From: Macrosoma leucophasiata
Taxonomy: Eukaryota > Arthropoda > Insecta > Lepidoptera > Hedylidae
Assembly (NCBI GenBank): GCA_036365455.1
Contig: JAWQUS010000026.1
Location: forward strand, 12,046,001 to 12,110,000
Reading direction: 5' to 3'
Length of the DNA stretch: 64,000 nucleotides
A program made the position numbers and the translations under genes. Below the pieces are notes generated by a model that saw only the letters and a program-made list of their open reading frames with translations, did not search any database and had not been told where the DNA came from. Below, piece after piece: positions 43,743-57,500 of the stretch (the first letter of the stretch is position 1; each line of letters begins with the position of its first letter).

Positions 43743-45785
43743 AGTTTCGATTTCGTAGATCGTTGTCTCTGCTACACACTGCCTATGTGAAGCACTGAGA
43801 GTCCGGTATTGATCAAAACTTGATCAAAATGGTCGACAAACGACACACAGGTAAGGTGCGAAAGAGATAACGCTCTATAGAGTCGAAATTAGCCGAAATC
43901 CCTTACCTAAAGTCGATGTGCATTATTTCTTGTAGGATACTGTACACCGATATGATTTAATAATAAAATAGCACTTGTGAATCATACGAGCTTGGAATCT
44001 TGGCACAAAATTCAAAATTGTTACGCACACCGAGCCGGCCTTTGGAAATATCGCAAGTTCAGTTCGGACACTTTCTCTTCGTCACAGTGAATTTAAATTT
44101 AAACAATCAGAATAGCTTTATCGAGCTAAATATATATCTCACCGCGTAAATTATAGCTCATATAGTATACAAGCTGCCGATGTATGTTTAAATCTAGTAG
44201 ATATTTGGGATAAGATACGTGGGAAATGATAATTTGTATATGTTATAAGGCATTGAGTGGTTGTTATACCTTTAGGTGTATAGGACGGTTCGTGTCGGCT
44301 TTCTTACTTGTATATCCCGGCTATCGACAGACTTACACGTTTCACGCGTCCTTTTACCTCTGTCTGGTGGATAAATGTATGCGATATGACCACGTCTGTC
44401 ACGCGGCTATATTTATCAACCCGATAAGTATCGATCAACGTGAAATCAGCCGTTAATATTATAATTTAGGCCATCAACATGAATTTATTAAAAAAAAACG
44501 TATGGAGTGGAGATATTTATAATAAAAAATAAATGACAAATTATGTAGTGAAATCGGTATGGAGTGTGTAAATTGCTCTTATTTGCATTGTACATAGTAT
44601 ATTTGATAAATTCATTAAGGAGACGTTTACGGGGCTATAGATTTCTTTCCTTTTGTGATAAGTTCTTGCAATATTATTTGGAATGTATTTTTTTTTTCTA
44701 TTTTTTAAATTGCTATTTACTGCGCTAGTTGTAGATTGTAAAGAAATCGTTGCGGCAGCAGCTCGCATCGAAATATAAATTTATCTACGCGATCACAGCG
44801 ACTGTCCAATAAAATTTTAGTTTAGCTTAATCTCTAATATAAATTCGGAAGTCACGGCTTATTCAAGTGATAAGCGTCACTTCAAATTACACCGCACCTT
44901 AAAAAAGTCGGACGAAATTTAATTTCTCAATCGTGCGAGGCTTCGCCGTATTCGCTGTCATTTTCCCAATAATATTTACAGGTTTTTTAATGCCTTTTTA
45001 GTGTTACCAGATTCCGATCGCTATTGTAAATATCGAATGCCTCTTTTATTTTACACCACACAATTTCCAGCGGCCTCTATCTATATTTTCGGCGTACTAT
45101 TTTTAGCTGTAACACTAAATTTTAATTGGCTTAAGTTTGAATTGTTCTAAATTGTAATTTGGCTTAGCCGTTATTTTAAATAAGCTAATCAGTAAATGGA
45201 CTTTCGAGTAATAAATATATATATAATGAAATCGCATGTTTAGACTTGAAACTCGTGTCATTTGCGATATATTTTGTGATATAGTACAAATAAAATTATT
45301 TACACATTGAGACAGTAAATGGGGAGCTCAGTGACATCATTCTCTATGACCAGTATTAAGTGGAACTGATAAATAGATGACAACTGGATTTTGTAGCGGG
45401 GTTACGTCGCTGAGTCTGGGTACGATCTTGCCAACATTGTGGGCCACTTGACCGCAGTTCCGCCTAAAATTGAAATTAAGTGCTGTCACTGTCGTTTAAT
45501 TTTATATCATACCATCACTCGAAGTAGTAAGTAGTGTTAAAAAGACTGGACTGTTGACGGATCAGTCACTCGCTTTTTATTTCTTGATTGTTAATTTTAT
45601 TTATATCCTATTATGTGAAGACAAATAATCGTATCACCCTATTGACATAAATACATAAAAAGCCTTCTAAGATTTACAGTTGTCAATGCTGCGCCTATTT
45701 TTATGTTCCATGAATCACAAGTGGGCATTTACATTGTTTCATTGAGGTATCTTGTATCTTTCAAGATTTAATACAATTAGCCTGG
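43743..45785. other. Probable ubl3 3' UTR and flank
   Basis: No repeats recognised for about 2 kb. An AATAAA lies near 45211 and others near 46398. Which is the true poly(A) site cannot be told from the sequence. Confidence 0.4.
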
Positions 45786-45911
45786 GTTGCACCAGGACAA
45801 TTGTTAAAGTTATAGTAGCATTTCATATCCTTCTCTAACTTTAACAGATTTCTTTAAGTAAGAGAAGGATGTGAAATGTTATAATTACTTAAACAAATAT
45901 CTTGGTGCAAT
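45786..45911. mobile_element. MITE-like inverted repeat (GTTGCACC ends)
   Basis: GTTGCACCAGGACAATTGTT ... CATTTCATATCCTTCTCT is mirrored by AGAGAAGGATGTGAAATG ... CTTGGTGCAAT. About 126 bp. Confidence 0.8.
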
Positions 45912-45955
45912 TGAGCCTTAGACTTGTTATTAACTTTGTTCAGTTTTATATATGT

Positions 45956-46106
45956 AACCCCCTTATTCATAAACAAACATTAGATACGTTTTTCCTTTAA
46001 TATGCTTTGTCTTTGTCAGTTGCATTGTCAATTGCGTAAGATAGAAAGAGATAAACGAGAGATCGAGCAATGCTGTAGTTAAAATACGTTTATGAATATG
46101 GGGGTT
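45956..46106. mobile_element. MITE-like inverted repeat (AACCCCC ends)
   Basis: AACCCCCTTATTCATAAAC and GTTTATGAATATGGGGGTT at the ends; 151 bp, non-coding. Confidence 0.8.
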
Positions 46107-47661
46107 TGTATGTAAGGTGGTAATTTGTCAATCAATTTTTACCAACTCGATGATCAACAGCGATTAATTTCTTGTATTAAATAAGTCGATGGCAGTGAGG
46201 GCAAGTCTTAGATTTTTAAAATTATTGCTGTCAAATTGAGGTCCAACTAAATAATAATACTTAACTCAAAAACAGACTCAGCGACGTATCCCCGCATTAA
46301 ATGTTCCGATGCCGTATGAATGAGTTTTTTATTTTTATTTTATTTTGGTTACTCTGTTTAGTTGCTGTATGTATGTATTTTGTTAAGTTGTGTAAAATAA
46401 AAATACCTAGTTAATAATTAAAATAAAATTACAACTTATTTGCATGTTTTATTTTGCTTTTTTTTACTTTCCAGTTGTACATACGCTTGTTTTACGACAG
46501 TTTTAAAGATAAACGCTTTTGTAAACTTCAAAGTATGTATAGTCGGGTACTAATGGTAGTTCGGTTCGCGTAAGGTGATATGTAGGGCAGATAGTTCGAT
46601 GTCTTCACCGTATTTTAATATTTCCATAGTATAGCTACTAAATTTATCGAGTAACGGAGGTCAGATGTTCGCCCGTCGCTCTAATGTCAAGCTGGGATGG
46701 GTGTTCCAAGATAACTTTTGAAGATTCCATGGTAAAACAAGGAATGTCAAGAACTTCCTCATTGAAGTTACGTTTTTGGTCTCAGTCAATGTATTTCTAT
46801 TTTATTGTTAATGTTACAAATGTGTTTATCATTCATCGATATTCTGTTTTTACTAAATGAAAGAATTGAATGAATTATTAATTTATTCTGGTAAATTACA
46901 CCCACACAAAAAATACATTAAAATTAATACAGGGGGAAGAGAGGGAATAATAATAATTGCAATGTATAATCATCACGTAAATATTACAATAGGTTTGTGA
47001 AAAGTAGGGCTTATGAGGCATAATAAACAATTCATTTAGATATTCCTGTTTCGTGAAATCGCCACACATTTAAAAATGTATGATTTTGCTTAATATATAA
47101 CTTACTAATGTCTAAGCGTTATTACTTTCCATTATTAAATACGCTAAAAGATGCTACAAGACAGGCGCTTTTTATGAAATAGTGTCAGTCCTTGCTTTTC
47201 CTTTGTAGTCCCTAAGTAAATGAGGACACCCCAAATAGCAGTGCATTTTAGTCAAATAGAAGAGTACGTAAGAGAGATAAGATTAAGGCTCTGTTAGGAA
47301 TATGAAGACCAAATAATATTACAAATCGAATAGTGGCTCTTCTAAGTTTGACTTCCCGACTTTAAGTTCATTTCTTGGCGCGCAACTGGTGACATAGAGC
47401 GACGGGGTTGGCGTGTAAATACAGTGAACTTTTTAATCTAGACAAATCTAGTGTTAAACATTAATTAGCTTCAAGTGAATATCTCGGGACCGTTGCATAT
47501 TAATTTGCCAGCGAAATCAAAGTACTTTTAGAAGCGTGGGTGGTACTGAAGGGGTACGCATAAACACAATGTAAGTAACTTTTCAATTGACTATCAAAGC
47601 ATAGGCCTACAAATCCACCATATTCTCAAAGTTTACATGATTAAAAGAGATCTTATAGCTG
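46107..47661. other. Intergenic DNA between converging genes
   Basis: AT-rich, no feature recognised apart from AATAAA-type signals near 46398-46430. Confidence 0.4.
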
Positions 47662-48136
47662 AAAGGAGATGTTGCGAGCTCGGCCCTGGTTCGTACACGT
47701 TCTCAAAAAATGGGTAAATTAAAGAAGAATCCGAAAAAAATACAATTAATTTATTCAAGAATATATTGTAGAGTTACAACCACATTTAATTCAAACGATT
47801 TTATCATTTTCCAACTATGTTAAACATGGCGGCGATACAGCCGACACTTGGGATCAATCGATTTTGATAGTATTTAGAAAATATTACTTTTTTCTCCAAG
47901 TTCTATAATCAAAATACAATTTAAAAAATGAAAATGTCAAAATGACATCGCCCGCCATATTCGCCATGTTAGTTTTGAGTTGCAATTCTAACTGCAAAAT
48001 ATGTTTTGTAACTGCAAACAACGCCAAATAAGTGAAAATATGCAGTAAAAAACGTTTTTATATTGATTTTGCCTGTTTAATGATATTGTGTACAATACAT
48101 GGCCGGAGGTCCATACATTTTTGCAACATCTCTTTT
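47662..48136. mobile_element. MITE family M3, copy 1
   Basis: Ends AAAGGAGATGTTGC and GCAACATCTCTTTT. The body has ACATGGCGGCGATACAGCCG and CAAAATGACATCGCCCGCCA. A second, interrupted copy is at 51826-52862. Confidence 0.8.
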
Positions 48137-49508
48137 GGTTCTTTTCAATCGAATGTTAGTCTGAGTAAAGTGGTTACTTATTAAATTTAATTACTCCTAA
48201 AATCTGCCGTATGTCAGCGGTTATTTTATTGCATCTGGATTACTTCAGTGTTAGCTCTGCATCCGGTAGATATGTGACTTACATATGCAGGAATTGCACT
48301 GTTAGTACCATTCAGTATTTTTTTATTATCAGGAGTCAATCAAATCATGGCGTTTTCACACTAAATGGAACAGGATTTGGCTAATGATCACTCTGTATGC
48401 AGTTGTGTGAGAATACCACGATATATTTAGACACTTGCTTATATTTTAAATTGTTCTGAGTTTAATAAGAGTTGTATGTATAATTTCAGTCACGACACGG
48501 TATTTTGTTTGCTAATCGAATAAAATTAAATTTAGTACTATTTTGAAATATATTAAGCTAAATGCAACGGTCTTATCTGTATTAAATAAACAAATAATAG
48601 GTGTCACTGTATAACAGGTGTTTAACTACGTACGTACATAATCTATATACTTGTTAACATTAAATTAATGATTATAACGATGTTGATTAATTGACATTTT
48701 CGTTCGTCGACTAAATTAAATGCGTTTTTAAAATAGGAATCGTTGCACAACCTTAATTGAATTAGACGATGCATTTTTAAAGGAAGAAACAGAAACATTA
48801 TACATTAAGTATAATGAAGGGATTTAAACATTCTTCAACATTAACAGGAACTGGAGAAAAAATATTATGTTCTATATTAACCATACATATATCCATTGCC
48901 AAATAGTAAACTGTAGAAATTAAACATGTAAGAAGAGAAAAAATACGTTCAAGCAAGAGATTTGGAGAGAAATAGTGGCTGTGAACATGACAATACAACA
49001 ATAGAAGAGTAGAGTGAATAGAGATGATGTAATGAATGAACATATACGCACACATTAGTATTAGATGAAGGCAGTGCACGTGTGAAGCTTGGTTTTTGCA
49101 AGGAGCGTATTTGTAGATACTCAGTTATAGTTCTAACACAATTTATTGAGGTCTTTCTGTTTCTTATAATAATTATTTATCACGACAGCATTAATTTCAA
49201 TAGTATTTTTGAACACGTATGTAATTCGTCACATAAATATTTTTATTTTTCCTCTGATATACATCTTACCAATTATACGTTTTTATTATTATGTAACGTT
49301 CCACTATATCACTACAGATAGGATATATTTTCACAAACTTATTTACAGCAGTGACCTTCAGGATGGGAGAGCCGTTGTGAATTACGGAATAGATATTCAT
49401 TGATATTTAATGCCTATTGCTGAAATATGATCAGATATCTCAAAACACGTGAGATCATTATGTATCAATAATGTTAATTCATATTGTACACAAGCTGCAA
49501 ATACAATA

Positions 49509-49856
49509 GAGCGTCGATTATCCGAATGTTAATCAACAGAACTTTCGCTTATCCGAACTTCTGACTCGCGCGTAACTACCTCCTCTCGAGTCCTGCGTTC
49601 GCAAACTTGTCTCGACATTGAAGAATTTTTTAGTACCTTTAACCCTTTCAATTTACAAAGACTTGCACTTTATACTTTAATAACTAGTTCTCATTAAAGA
49701 TATAAATATTAACGTGTGTTAATATGGCATTCACATGTGGATAAATATGTATTATTATTATTATGTATGGCAATATCAATAAAATCCGATTATCAGAAAA
49801 AAGAAACGGTTTTTCGAACACCCATTTCTGCCAATTAGTTCGGATAATCGACGCTC
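49509..49856. mobile_element. pogo/Tc1-mariner-like MITE
   Basis: Inverted repeats GAGCGTCGATTATCCGAA flanked by TA on both sides (49507-49508 and 49857-49858). CGATTATCCGAA-type ends are characteristic of pogo/Tigger elements. 348 bp without a transposase. Confidence 0.85.
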
Positions 49857-50284
49857 TACTGTACTTTAGTCAACCCCATAACTGAACGATAAAAATATTC
49901 TTCTGAATAAACTATAGGTGAATAACAGAGGTTGTGCAACGAGTTCCGGTTAGTTTGCTTGCGATAATTTACATTGATTTGTTGTGAAGCGGCCATATGT
50001 AGATAGTGGTACATTTTGTAATTATTCAAACGACACTAATAGGTTGTAAATTGTTTGGACGATTGAGTTTCGATGGAGTCAAATAAAATTTTAAGAACGT
50101 AAAAGTCTTTTATTTCTTAATTTAACCTAAAAGTAAGTATATTGTGTAACAAATAATTACAGAACAGTCCTAGTCGGAAGCAAGCCATACACGACTTTTT
50201 GGCGTAGGTATGTAAACCTACAAATTTAGTAAAAATATGTTCCGTCAACATGTTTCAATTTAATGTCTTACACTAATAAAAATA

Positions 50285-50443
50285 ATGTGACATAGGTGCC
50301 GTTGTCCACATACAATACATACACAAACACTCAGACCCGAAACAAATATATGCAGGTCCTACAAATATTTGTCCCGGTACGGGAATCGAACCCGTGAGCC
50401 TCGGATCAAACGGTCGTCTCACACCGCTGGACTAACCGGGTCG
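50285..50443 (-). mobile_element. tRNA-headed SINE (family R4), reverse copy
   Basis: The reverse complement reads CGACCCGGTTAGTCCAGCGG and GGGTTCGATTCCCGTACCGG, then body sequence TTTCGGGTCTGAGTGTTTG. Relative of 42917-43128. A 3' tail scrap in + orientation lies at 50477-50535. Confidence 0.8.
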
Positions 50444-50669
50444 TCAAATATGTATCTTTACGGGGACACACCGCGACAAAGGTTTATACCTAGTGTGGTT
50501 TATACCTGTGAGTGTAAGCGTTTATTTTATTTTATACATACCTATACGAGAGAATATTAAATACCTACAAAAACTGTAAAAGTTAAAAAAGCTATTCTTG
50601 GGTGTAAAAAATTAAGATCGGATCGATAGACATTTTTTAAGAACATAGAAAGACTGGTTATTTCACAAT

Positions 50670-50675
50670 TTTATT
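50670..50675 (-). promoter_or_regulatory. Candidate poly(A) signal of polr3c
   Basis: AATAAA on the - strand 12 nt after the TGA stop. Very close to the stop, so the 3' UTR would be very short if it is used. Confidence 0.45.
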
Positions 50676-50687
50676 TACAAATCGTCC

Positions 50688-50825
50688 TCACTGTGGGTAA
50701 GTTAGGTACCAGTTGATAACGAACAAGTTCCGGTCGAGTTCGAGTTCGGCGGCGCTCAGCTGCTTGAGGCGTTTCTCTATCGCCTGCAGCTGCGCCAGTT
50801 CCGGCGGAGTCAACGTCTCTTCCAC
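50688..50825 (-). CDS. polr3c: polr3c last exon
   Basis: Acceptor CCATTTCCAG; encodes VEETLTPPELAQLQAIEKRL, then KQLSAAELELDRN and ends WYLTYPQ before TGA. Matches the RPC3 C-terminus (a heptad-like leucine pattern). Confidence 0.92.
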   Translation of the reverse strand: MEETLTPPELAQLQAIEKRLKQLSAAELELDRNLFVINWYLTYPQ

Positions 50826-51490
50826 CTGGAAATGGTGTGAAAATACTTTATACCAAACGTTATCTTAAAGGGCTACATTTTACCGGGACACTATGGCGGT
50901 GCGTGTGACCGTTGTGTGAATATGCTATGAAACTAGACACCATACAGATATCAGAGTCGCCACACCACAGTGACTGTACCAAAATGGACGTAACTGGCGA
51001 CCGAGTGAGTGAGACACTATACAGCGCTATAGTAATTATTATTAGTATTACGACTAAGTTGGTCGCGCCACCAAATTGGTTGCACATTGGTTACAAACGT
51101 AGAACAGGTGAGTAACCCTCTATAGAGTTGTATACATTTTGTTGGTAGCGGCGACTGGTGGCGCCGCCATGGTGTCCCGGTGATATAGAGATATTGATTT
51201 TTTAACTTATGTCCAATTTAAAATTTGTACTGTATGTAAAATAATGTTGTGTATGATTGTTTATCTGTAATTTAGTTATGTTATCCCGATTTTAATTCTG
51301 TGAATTACCAATTTTATTACATATTAAGTCTTAATTTCGTATGCATATGGATTGTGAAATCTGAAATAAATTAATTGAATTAACATTACATGTTTTCGTA
51401 TTTTAAGGCCTCTTAAACAATAGTGAGACGATCGGCATTGTTACTGCATTTAGGTCCGGAATACAAAATATGTGTTATCTCTTTCTATTT

Positions 51491-51562
<72 letters not shown>

Positions 51563-54500
51563 GTGTGTGTGACGTACGTCGTGAATGTTCTGGTCGGGTT
51601 CCCCGCGCAGGCGCATGGAGTGCACTATGGAGCGCACGCGGCGCTGCTTGTCGAGCAGCCGCACGTGTCGGGAGCGCTCGTGGCGCGCGCGGCCGCACAC
51701 GTTGTGGAGCGCGCGCCGACACATCTCTAGCGCCGTCAGCGCCGTCTGAAACGTGCGTAGAGATATGCCCGATTAACTGAGCGGGACCGTTGCTATAAAT
51801 AAATAAATCATGTTTTTTTATTGATCGTCAGAAGAATATATTTTAGAGTTACAACCACATTTAATTCAAATTATTTTATCATTTTCAACCATGTTCAACA
51901 TGGCGGCGATACAGCCGACGCTTGGGATAGTACCTTTGTAGATAAAACAAAACTAATGCTATCTGTATCTTACTAGTGCATCACATATTATCAAAGAAAC
52001 GATGTATCGAATCGATCAATTTAAAGAAGTTCCGATGATTTTTTTAAAATTGGTAATCGATTATTATAGTATTAACACATAAAATCGATTTCGATAGTAT
52101 TTAGAAAATATTACTTTTTATTCCTGCACGAAGTCAAATTTTTCTATCTGTTTTTTCTTTAATTTCTAAAGTTCACTCGCATGTGTTATTGCGAAAAATA
52201 AATAGTACAAATAGGAAATGAACAAAAAAAGTGCAGACAATCTTGTAGTAAAACTTGTGTTTACGAATTACAATTAATGCTTTATAAAATCTTGAATCTT
52301 CGTCTGCCGAAGTAAGCCTGCCCGCTTACGAGCGGCTAGATCGCGTACTTTTTTGAGAACAGATATTTGATACTGGTCGCTCTCGGCCTATGTTTCAAAC
52401 CAGCGCAAGGCAATATCTAAGCAAGTAAACGCTTCAGAAGCACTATGTTTTCAACTTCATTAACTGAACATACGAGTACAACAACAAGTGAATGAGTCGC
52501 GACAAATGGGCGAAAACTGAAGCGCGGGCGGCATTAACCCACGCGTTACTACGTTCGGATAAGCGGTCGTTCGGTTAAGCGACGTTCGGATAATCGACAA
52601 TCCACTGTACTATAAATATAGTTGAAAAAAAAAAAACAATTTAAAAAATGAAAATGTCAAAATGACATCGCCCGCCAAATTCGGCCATATTCGCCATGTT
52701 GCTTTCGAGTTGCAATTCTAACTGCAAATAATGTTTTTTAACTGCAAACAAAGCTAAATAAGTGAAAATATGCAGTAAAAATTTTTTTTTTGATTTTGCC
52801 TATTAATGATATTGTGTACAATACATGGCCGGAGGTCCTTACATTTTTGCAACATCTCCTTTATACCGTTACACATACTACGACATACTTTGTATGATAG
52901 TCATGTTTTCCCGAATTTGTCACATCATCACCAATTCAGCCGAAAGACTTCCAATACAAGACCGAATTTTTCCCCAAAGATGCGAAGTGGTGTTGTTGTT
53001 GATGCCAACAGTGTTGTGAGTCATAAGGGGAGATGCTGTAATTACCACGCTTAGTATGCGGATTGGCGATCGTAGTGACGGCACTTTTATCGCGGGACCC
53101 TGCTGCCTATGCCGCGTTATTGCAGCTACTACCGTCTATTGAAATGTTTACACTAGCGGAAAAAATCTGGTCCACTAGTAGGAAGTAGGGCCAGTACATT
53201 AATATACATGTCAAAAGGGCGAGATGAGTTATGGGCCGGCAAAATTGTTAGGGTTAACCATAACTTAAGTTGTTAAAAAACAAAAAAAAACTCACTACTA
53301 CTACGCTGGGGGTCCTGGGTTCGATTCCCGGGTCGGGGACTATCAGAGATAACGGTTTAAAATCCTTTATCTCTGGTTCTATTGGGATATTTCCATTTTC
53401 TAGAAGTTTCCCAGTACCTCGGAGTTTGGTAATGTGCCCGGAGATGGCAACAGGTTCGCCACCACATGGGCCAAAACGTAACCGGCGAGTCGTGGGTGTT
53501 TGCATGTATGCTTGAATGCATGCATTTACCTCTGCCTACCCCTTCGGGATTACAGGCGTGAAGTTACGTTTCTTTTAATTTTAAGTATACAGAAAGCGAG
53601 AATAGTTACTAGATACCTAACATAAAAGATAGAGTACAGAGTTGACAGCTGGGCCCCAGAAATTGGTGACCACCCGACGTGATCAGTTTTTATGGACGAT
53701 TAGTGCTGGGGTACTTCCTAGGGTGAAAAAAGTCGTGTCGTCACATCGCGCCAACGAGACTCAAGATGGCCGAAGATCAGGCTGGCAGAGACAATATGGC
53801 GCAAATCACGGTGTCGTCAAGGATACCAGATTTTTGGCAGGACCAGCCACGAATGTGGTTTATTCAGGCTGAAGCGGTCCTGCACAACCAAAGATTGACG
53901 GATGCTGCAAAGTATCACCTTGTGATCGCCAAGTTGGGGAAGCAGGTGATTTCGCAGGTTACCGACATCCTGCTTTCTCCACCAGCGGATGACAAGTATG
54001 AGACCCTGAAGACTAGACTGCTGAATATATACGAAGAGTCCGAGAGCCGGCAGCTTCAAAAATTGATTGGAGAAATGGACCTGGGCGATCAGAAGCCGTC
54101 CCAGTTGCTGCGCCGAATGCGAGACCTAGCTCGCGATAAGGTGTCAGATGAGACTCTGACCATTTTGTGGCAGAACCACCTGCCTGCATCGGTGCGCGCA
54201 GTGCTGACCGTCTCAGACACCAAAGACTCAAACACATTGGCAACAATCGCCGACAAAGTGATCGAGTCAATGAAGCCGATAGGCGTAGCAGCAGTCAGTT
54301 CCGAGGTAACAACATCATCCTCATCGGACGTCGCGTCAATTGCGGCAGAAATCGCGCAAATCAATCAGCGCCTTAGTAAGATGGAGGCAGCGAGGTCAAG
54401 ATCCCGTGGCAGAGGTCACGCTAGGAGCCGTAGTCGCGCCCGCTCTCGTGGTGCGCGCAGCAGAGGTCGCACTCCACATCGCACCCCGCGTCGCACTCGA

Positions 54501-57500
54501 AACGACGACGATTGGCTTTGTACTTACCATTTTTACTATGGGGACAAGGCCAGTAAATGTTTCCAGCCGTGTGCGTGGGAGAGGAGGCAGCAGGAAAACT
54601 GAATACCTCACAGCTAGCGGAGGCGAGTGGCTGTAGGGTGAGTGACCAAAACTATCGTCTTAGTGTTACAGACAAGAGTAGTGGACTCAGTTTTTTAATA
54701 GACACTGGTGCAAACATTTCTGTGCTGCCGTGCAACAAAGTGACTCGAAATAATTCGCAAAGTGAGTGCCAAGACTATACGTTATATGCAGCTAATGGAA
54801 CTAAAATTAGCACATATGGTACAAAAACTTTAGTGTTAGATTTAGGGTTACGTAGGGCATTGTGTTGGACTTTCGTTATAGCCGACGTACGACAACCTAT
54901 CATAGGTGCCGATTTTTTAGTTTACTTTAAATTAATCGTTGATTTAAGTGCAAGAAAGCTTAAAGATGAGGTGACAAATTTATGTGTTGTCACTTCAGTA
55001 GTTAACTTTAACGAACAATCAGTTAACTCGATTGATATTAATCATCCTTTCTATAATATTTTAGCAAAATATCCTGACGTCACCAAGCCTGTGTCGTTCA
55101 AGGAGCCACCAAAACATGCCGTGGTTCATTACATAGAGACGGAGGGTCCACCGGTCTACGCTAGGGCCAGACCCTTACCGCCACACCGCTACGCACAGGT
55201 AAGAGAGGAATTCAGATTGATGTGTGATATGGGGATTTGTAGACCGTCGAAAAGTCAATGGGCAAGTCCTCTCCACATAGTACCAAAAAAGGATGGTAGT
55301 ATTCGTCCTTGTGGGGATTACAGAGCGTTAAATGCGATCACGAAACCGGATAGGTATCCGATTCCGAGATTGCAAGATTTTACCTACTTGTTGAATGGTA
55401 AGAGGGTACTGTCGCGAATTGATATTAATAGGGCATACCATAATATTTCGGTTCACCCGGAGGACGTGGAGAAGACTGCCATCATAACTCCCTTCGGGTT
55501 ATTTGAGTTCCCCCGAATGACTTTTGGTTTGCGCAACGCGGCGCAAACTTTTCAACGGTTTATGAATCACACCGTATTAGAAGGTTTCGATTTTGTGTAT
55601 TCATATATTGATGACGTCATAATTGCAAGTGAGGATCTAGAGACCCATAGAGAACATATTAATTTGATTTTGGAAAGGTTAAATAAATTTGGAATAACAG
55701 TTAATTTAAATAAATGTGCTTTTGGGCAAACTAAAGTCGAATTTTTAGGTTTTGAGGTATCTATTGATGGCATTCGGCCCTTACAAACTAAGGTCGACGC
55801 CATCAATAATTTTCCTAGGCCTGAAACTGTACAACAATTAAGAAGGTTTATGGGCATGATCAATTTTTATAGGTTGCATATGCCTAATGCTGTAGAATAC
55901 CAATCAGAATTAAATAAGTATTTTCAAAATTCCAAAAAGAATGATAAAACAAAAATAGAATGGACAGAATTAGCAAACGAGGCATTTTTGAAGTGTAAGG
56001 ATGAATTGCGTCATGCAACCACGCTATCATACCCGCAACCCGATACGCCGCTTGCACTCATGACGGATGCATCCAACACCTGTGTGGGAGCAGCGTTGCA
56101 ACAATATGTAGATGATAAATGGGTTCCGTTAGGTCATTTTTCTAAGAAATTGTCATCAACCGAGACAAAATATAGTACTTACGACCGTGAATTATTAGCG
56201 ATTTACCTCGCTATTAGGTATTTTCGAGTGATGGTTGAGGGTCGCCAGCTAATTATTTTCACCGACCATAAGCCACTCGTATACGCATTCACAAAAATGG
56301 GTAAGAGCAATGAATTAGCTCGACGAGTTCGGCAATTGCTGTATATAAGTGAATTTACGTCAGATATTAGGCATATAGAGGGCGACAAAAATGTCGTCGC
56401 TGACGCTTTGTCTCGGGTGGAAACAATTTCTTGTCCCACAGTACTCGATTTCCAAGGAATTGCACGTGCACAATGCACTGATAAACAACTTATAGAATTA
56501 CGCATGTCGAATAACAACTCTTATAAAGAGATATTGTTACCTGGAAGCGATTTGCTTATTGTGTGTGAATCGTCTACTTCAAGGCTGAGACCGTATTTGC
56601 CAGAACAATTTAGAAAAATAGCTTTTGAGTCAATTCATAATTTGAGTCACCCCGGAATCAGAACCTCGCGAAAGCTGGTTAAGGATCGATTCTTCTGGGT
56701 GAATATGAATAAAGATGTAGCGCAGTGGACAAAGATGTGCGTCCATTGTCAGCGGTCAAAGGTTCATAGGCATACTAGGTCAGAGATAGGTAAATTTCCT
56801 TTGGCGGAACGTTTTTCGCACATACATATTGACATAGTCGGTCCCTTACCGATTTCCGTACAAGATTATAGGTATTTGGTAACTATTGTTGATCGACAGA
56901 CCGGATGGCCCGAAGCCTTCCCGGTCAAAGATATTTCCGCAGAAACCGTGTCTAAGGTTTTAATTGAAGGATGGATTGCACGTTTTGGCTGCCCTATTAA
57001 ACTTACCAGTGACCAGGGCCGACAATTCGAAAGTGCAATATTCCAGGAATTAATGAAATGCCTAGGAATTGATAAAACGCGCACTACACCGTACCATCCG
57101 CAATGCAATGGCATGGTAGAGCGTTGGCATAGGTCGCTCAAAGCTGCTCTTATGGCCAGGTTAGATAGTAGCACCTGGATAGACGAATTACCTATAGTCT
57201 TGTTAGGACTTCGGGCAGCACCGCGGGCGGATACTGGGGTTAGTGCAGCGGAACTGACATACGGACAGACATTACGTTTGCCAGGAGATTTTTATAGCGA
57301 TGTTAATAATGAAAATATTTTAAATCATTGTCAGTATGTTGAGCATTTACGAAATATGATAAAGTCCTTGAAACCTAAAACCGCATATAAGGATGCGCAC
57401 ACAGTGTTTGTGCATCCGCGTTTAAGCGATTGTTCACACGTATTTGTACGTAACGATATGATAAAACGTTCGTTACAGCCACCTTATGATGGCCCATATA

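Noticed and set aside
51450..51780. Long Ser-Leu and Arg-Glu repeat frames
   Set aside because: They are translations of the CT/GA microsatellite fused to a polr3c exon read in wrong frames or on the wrong strand.
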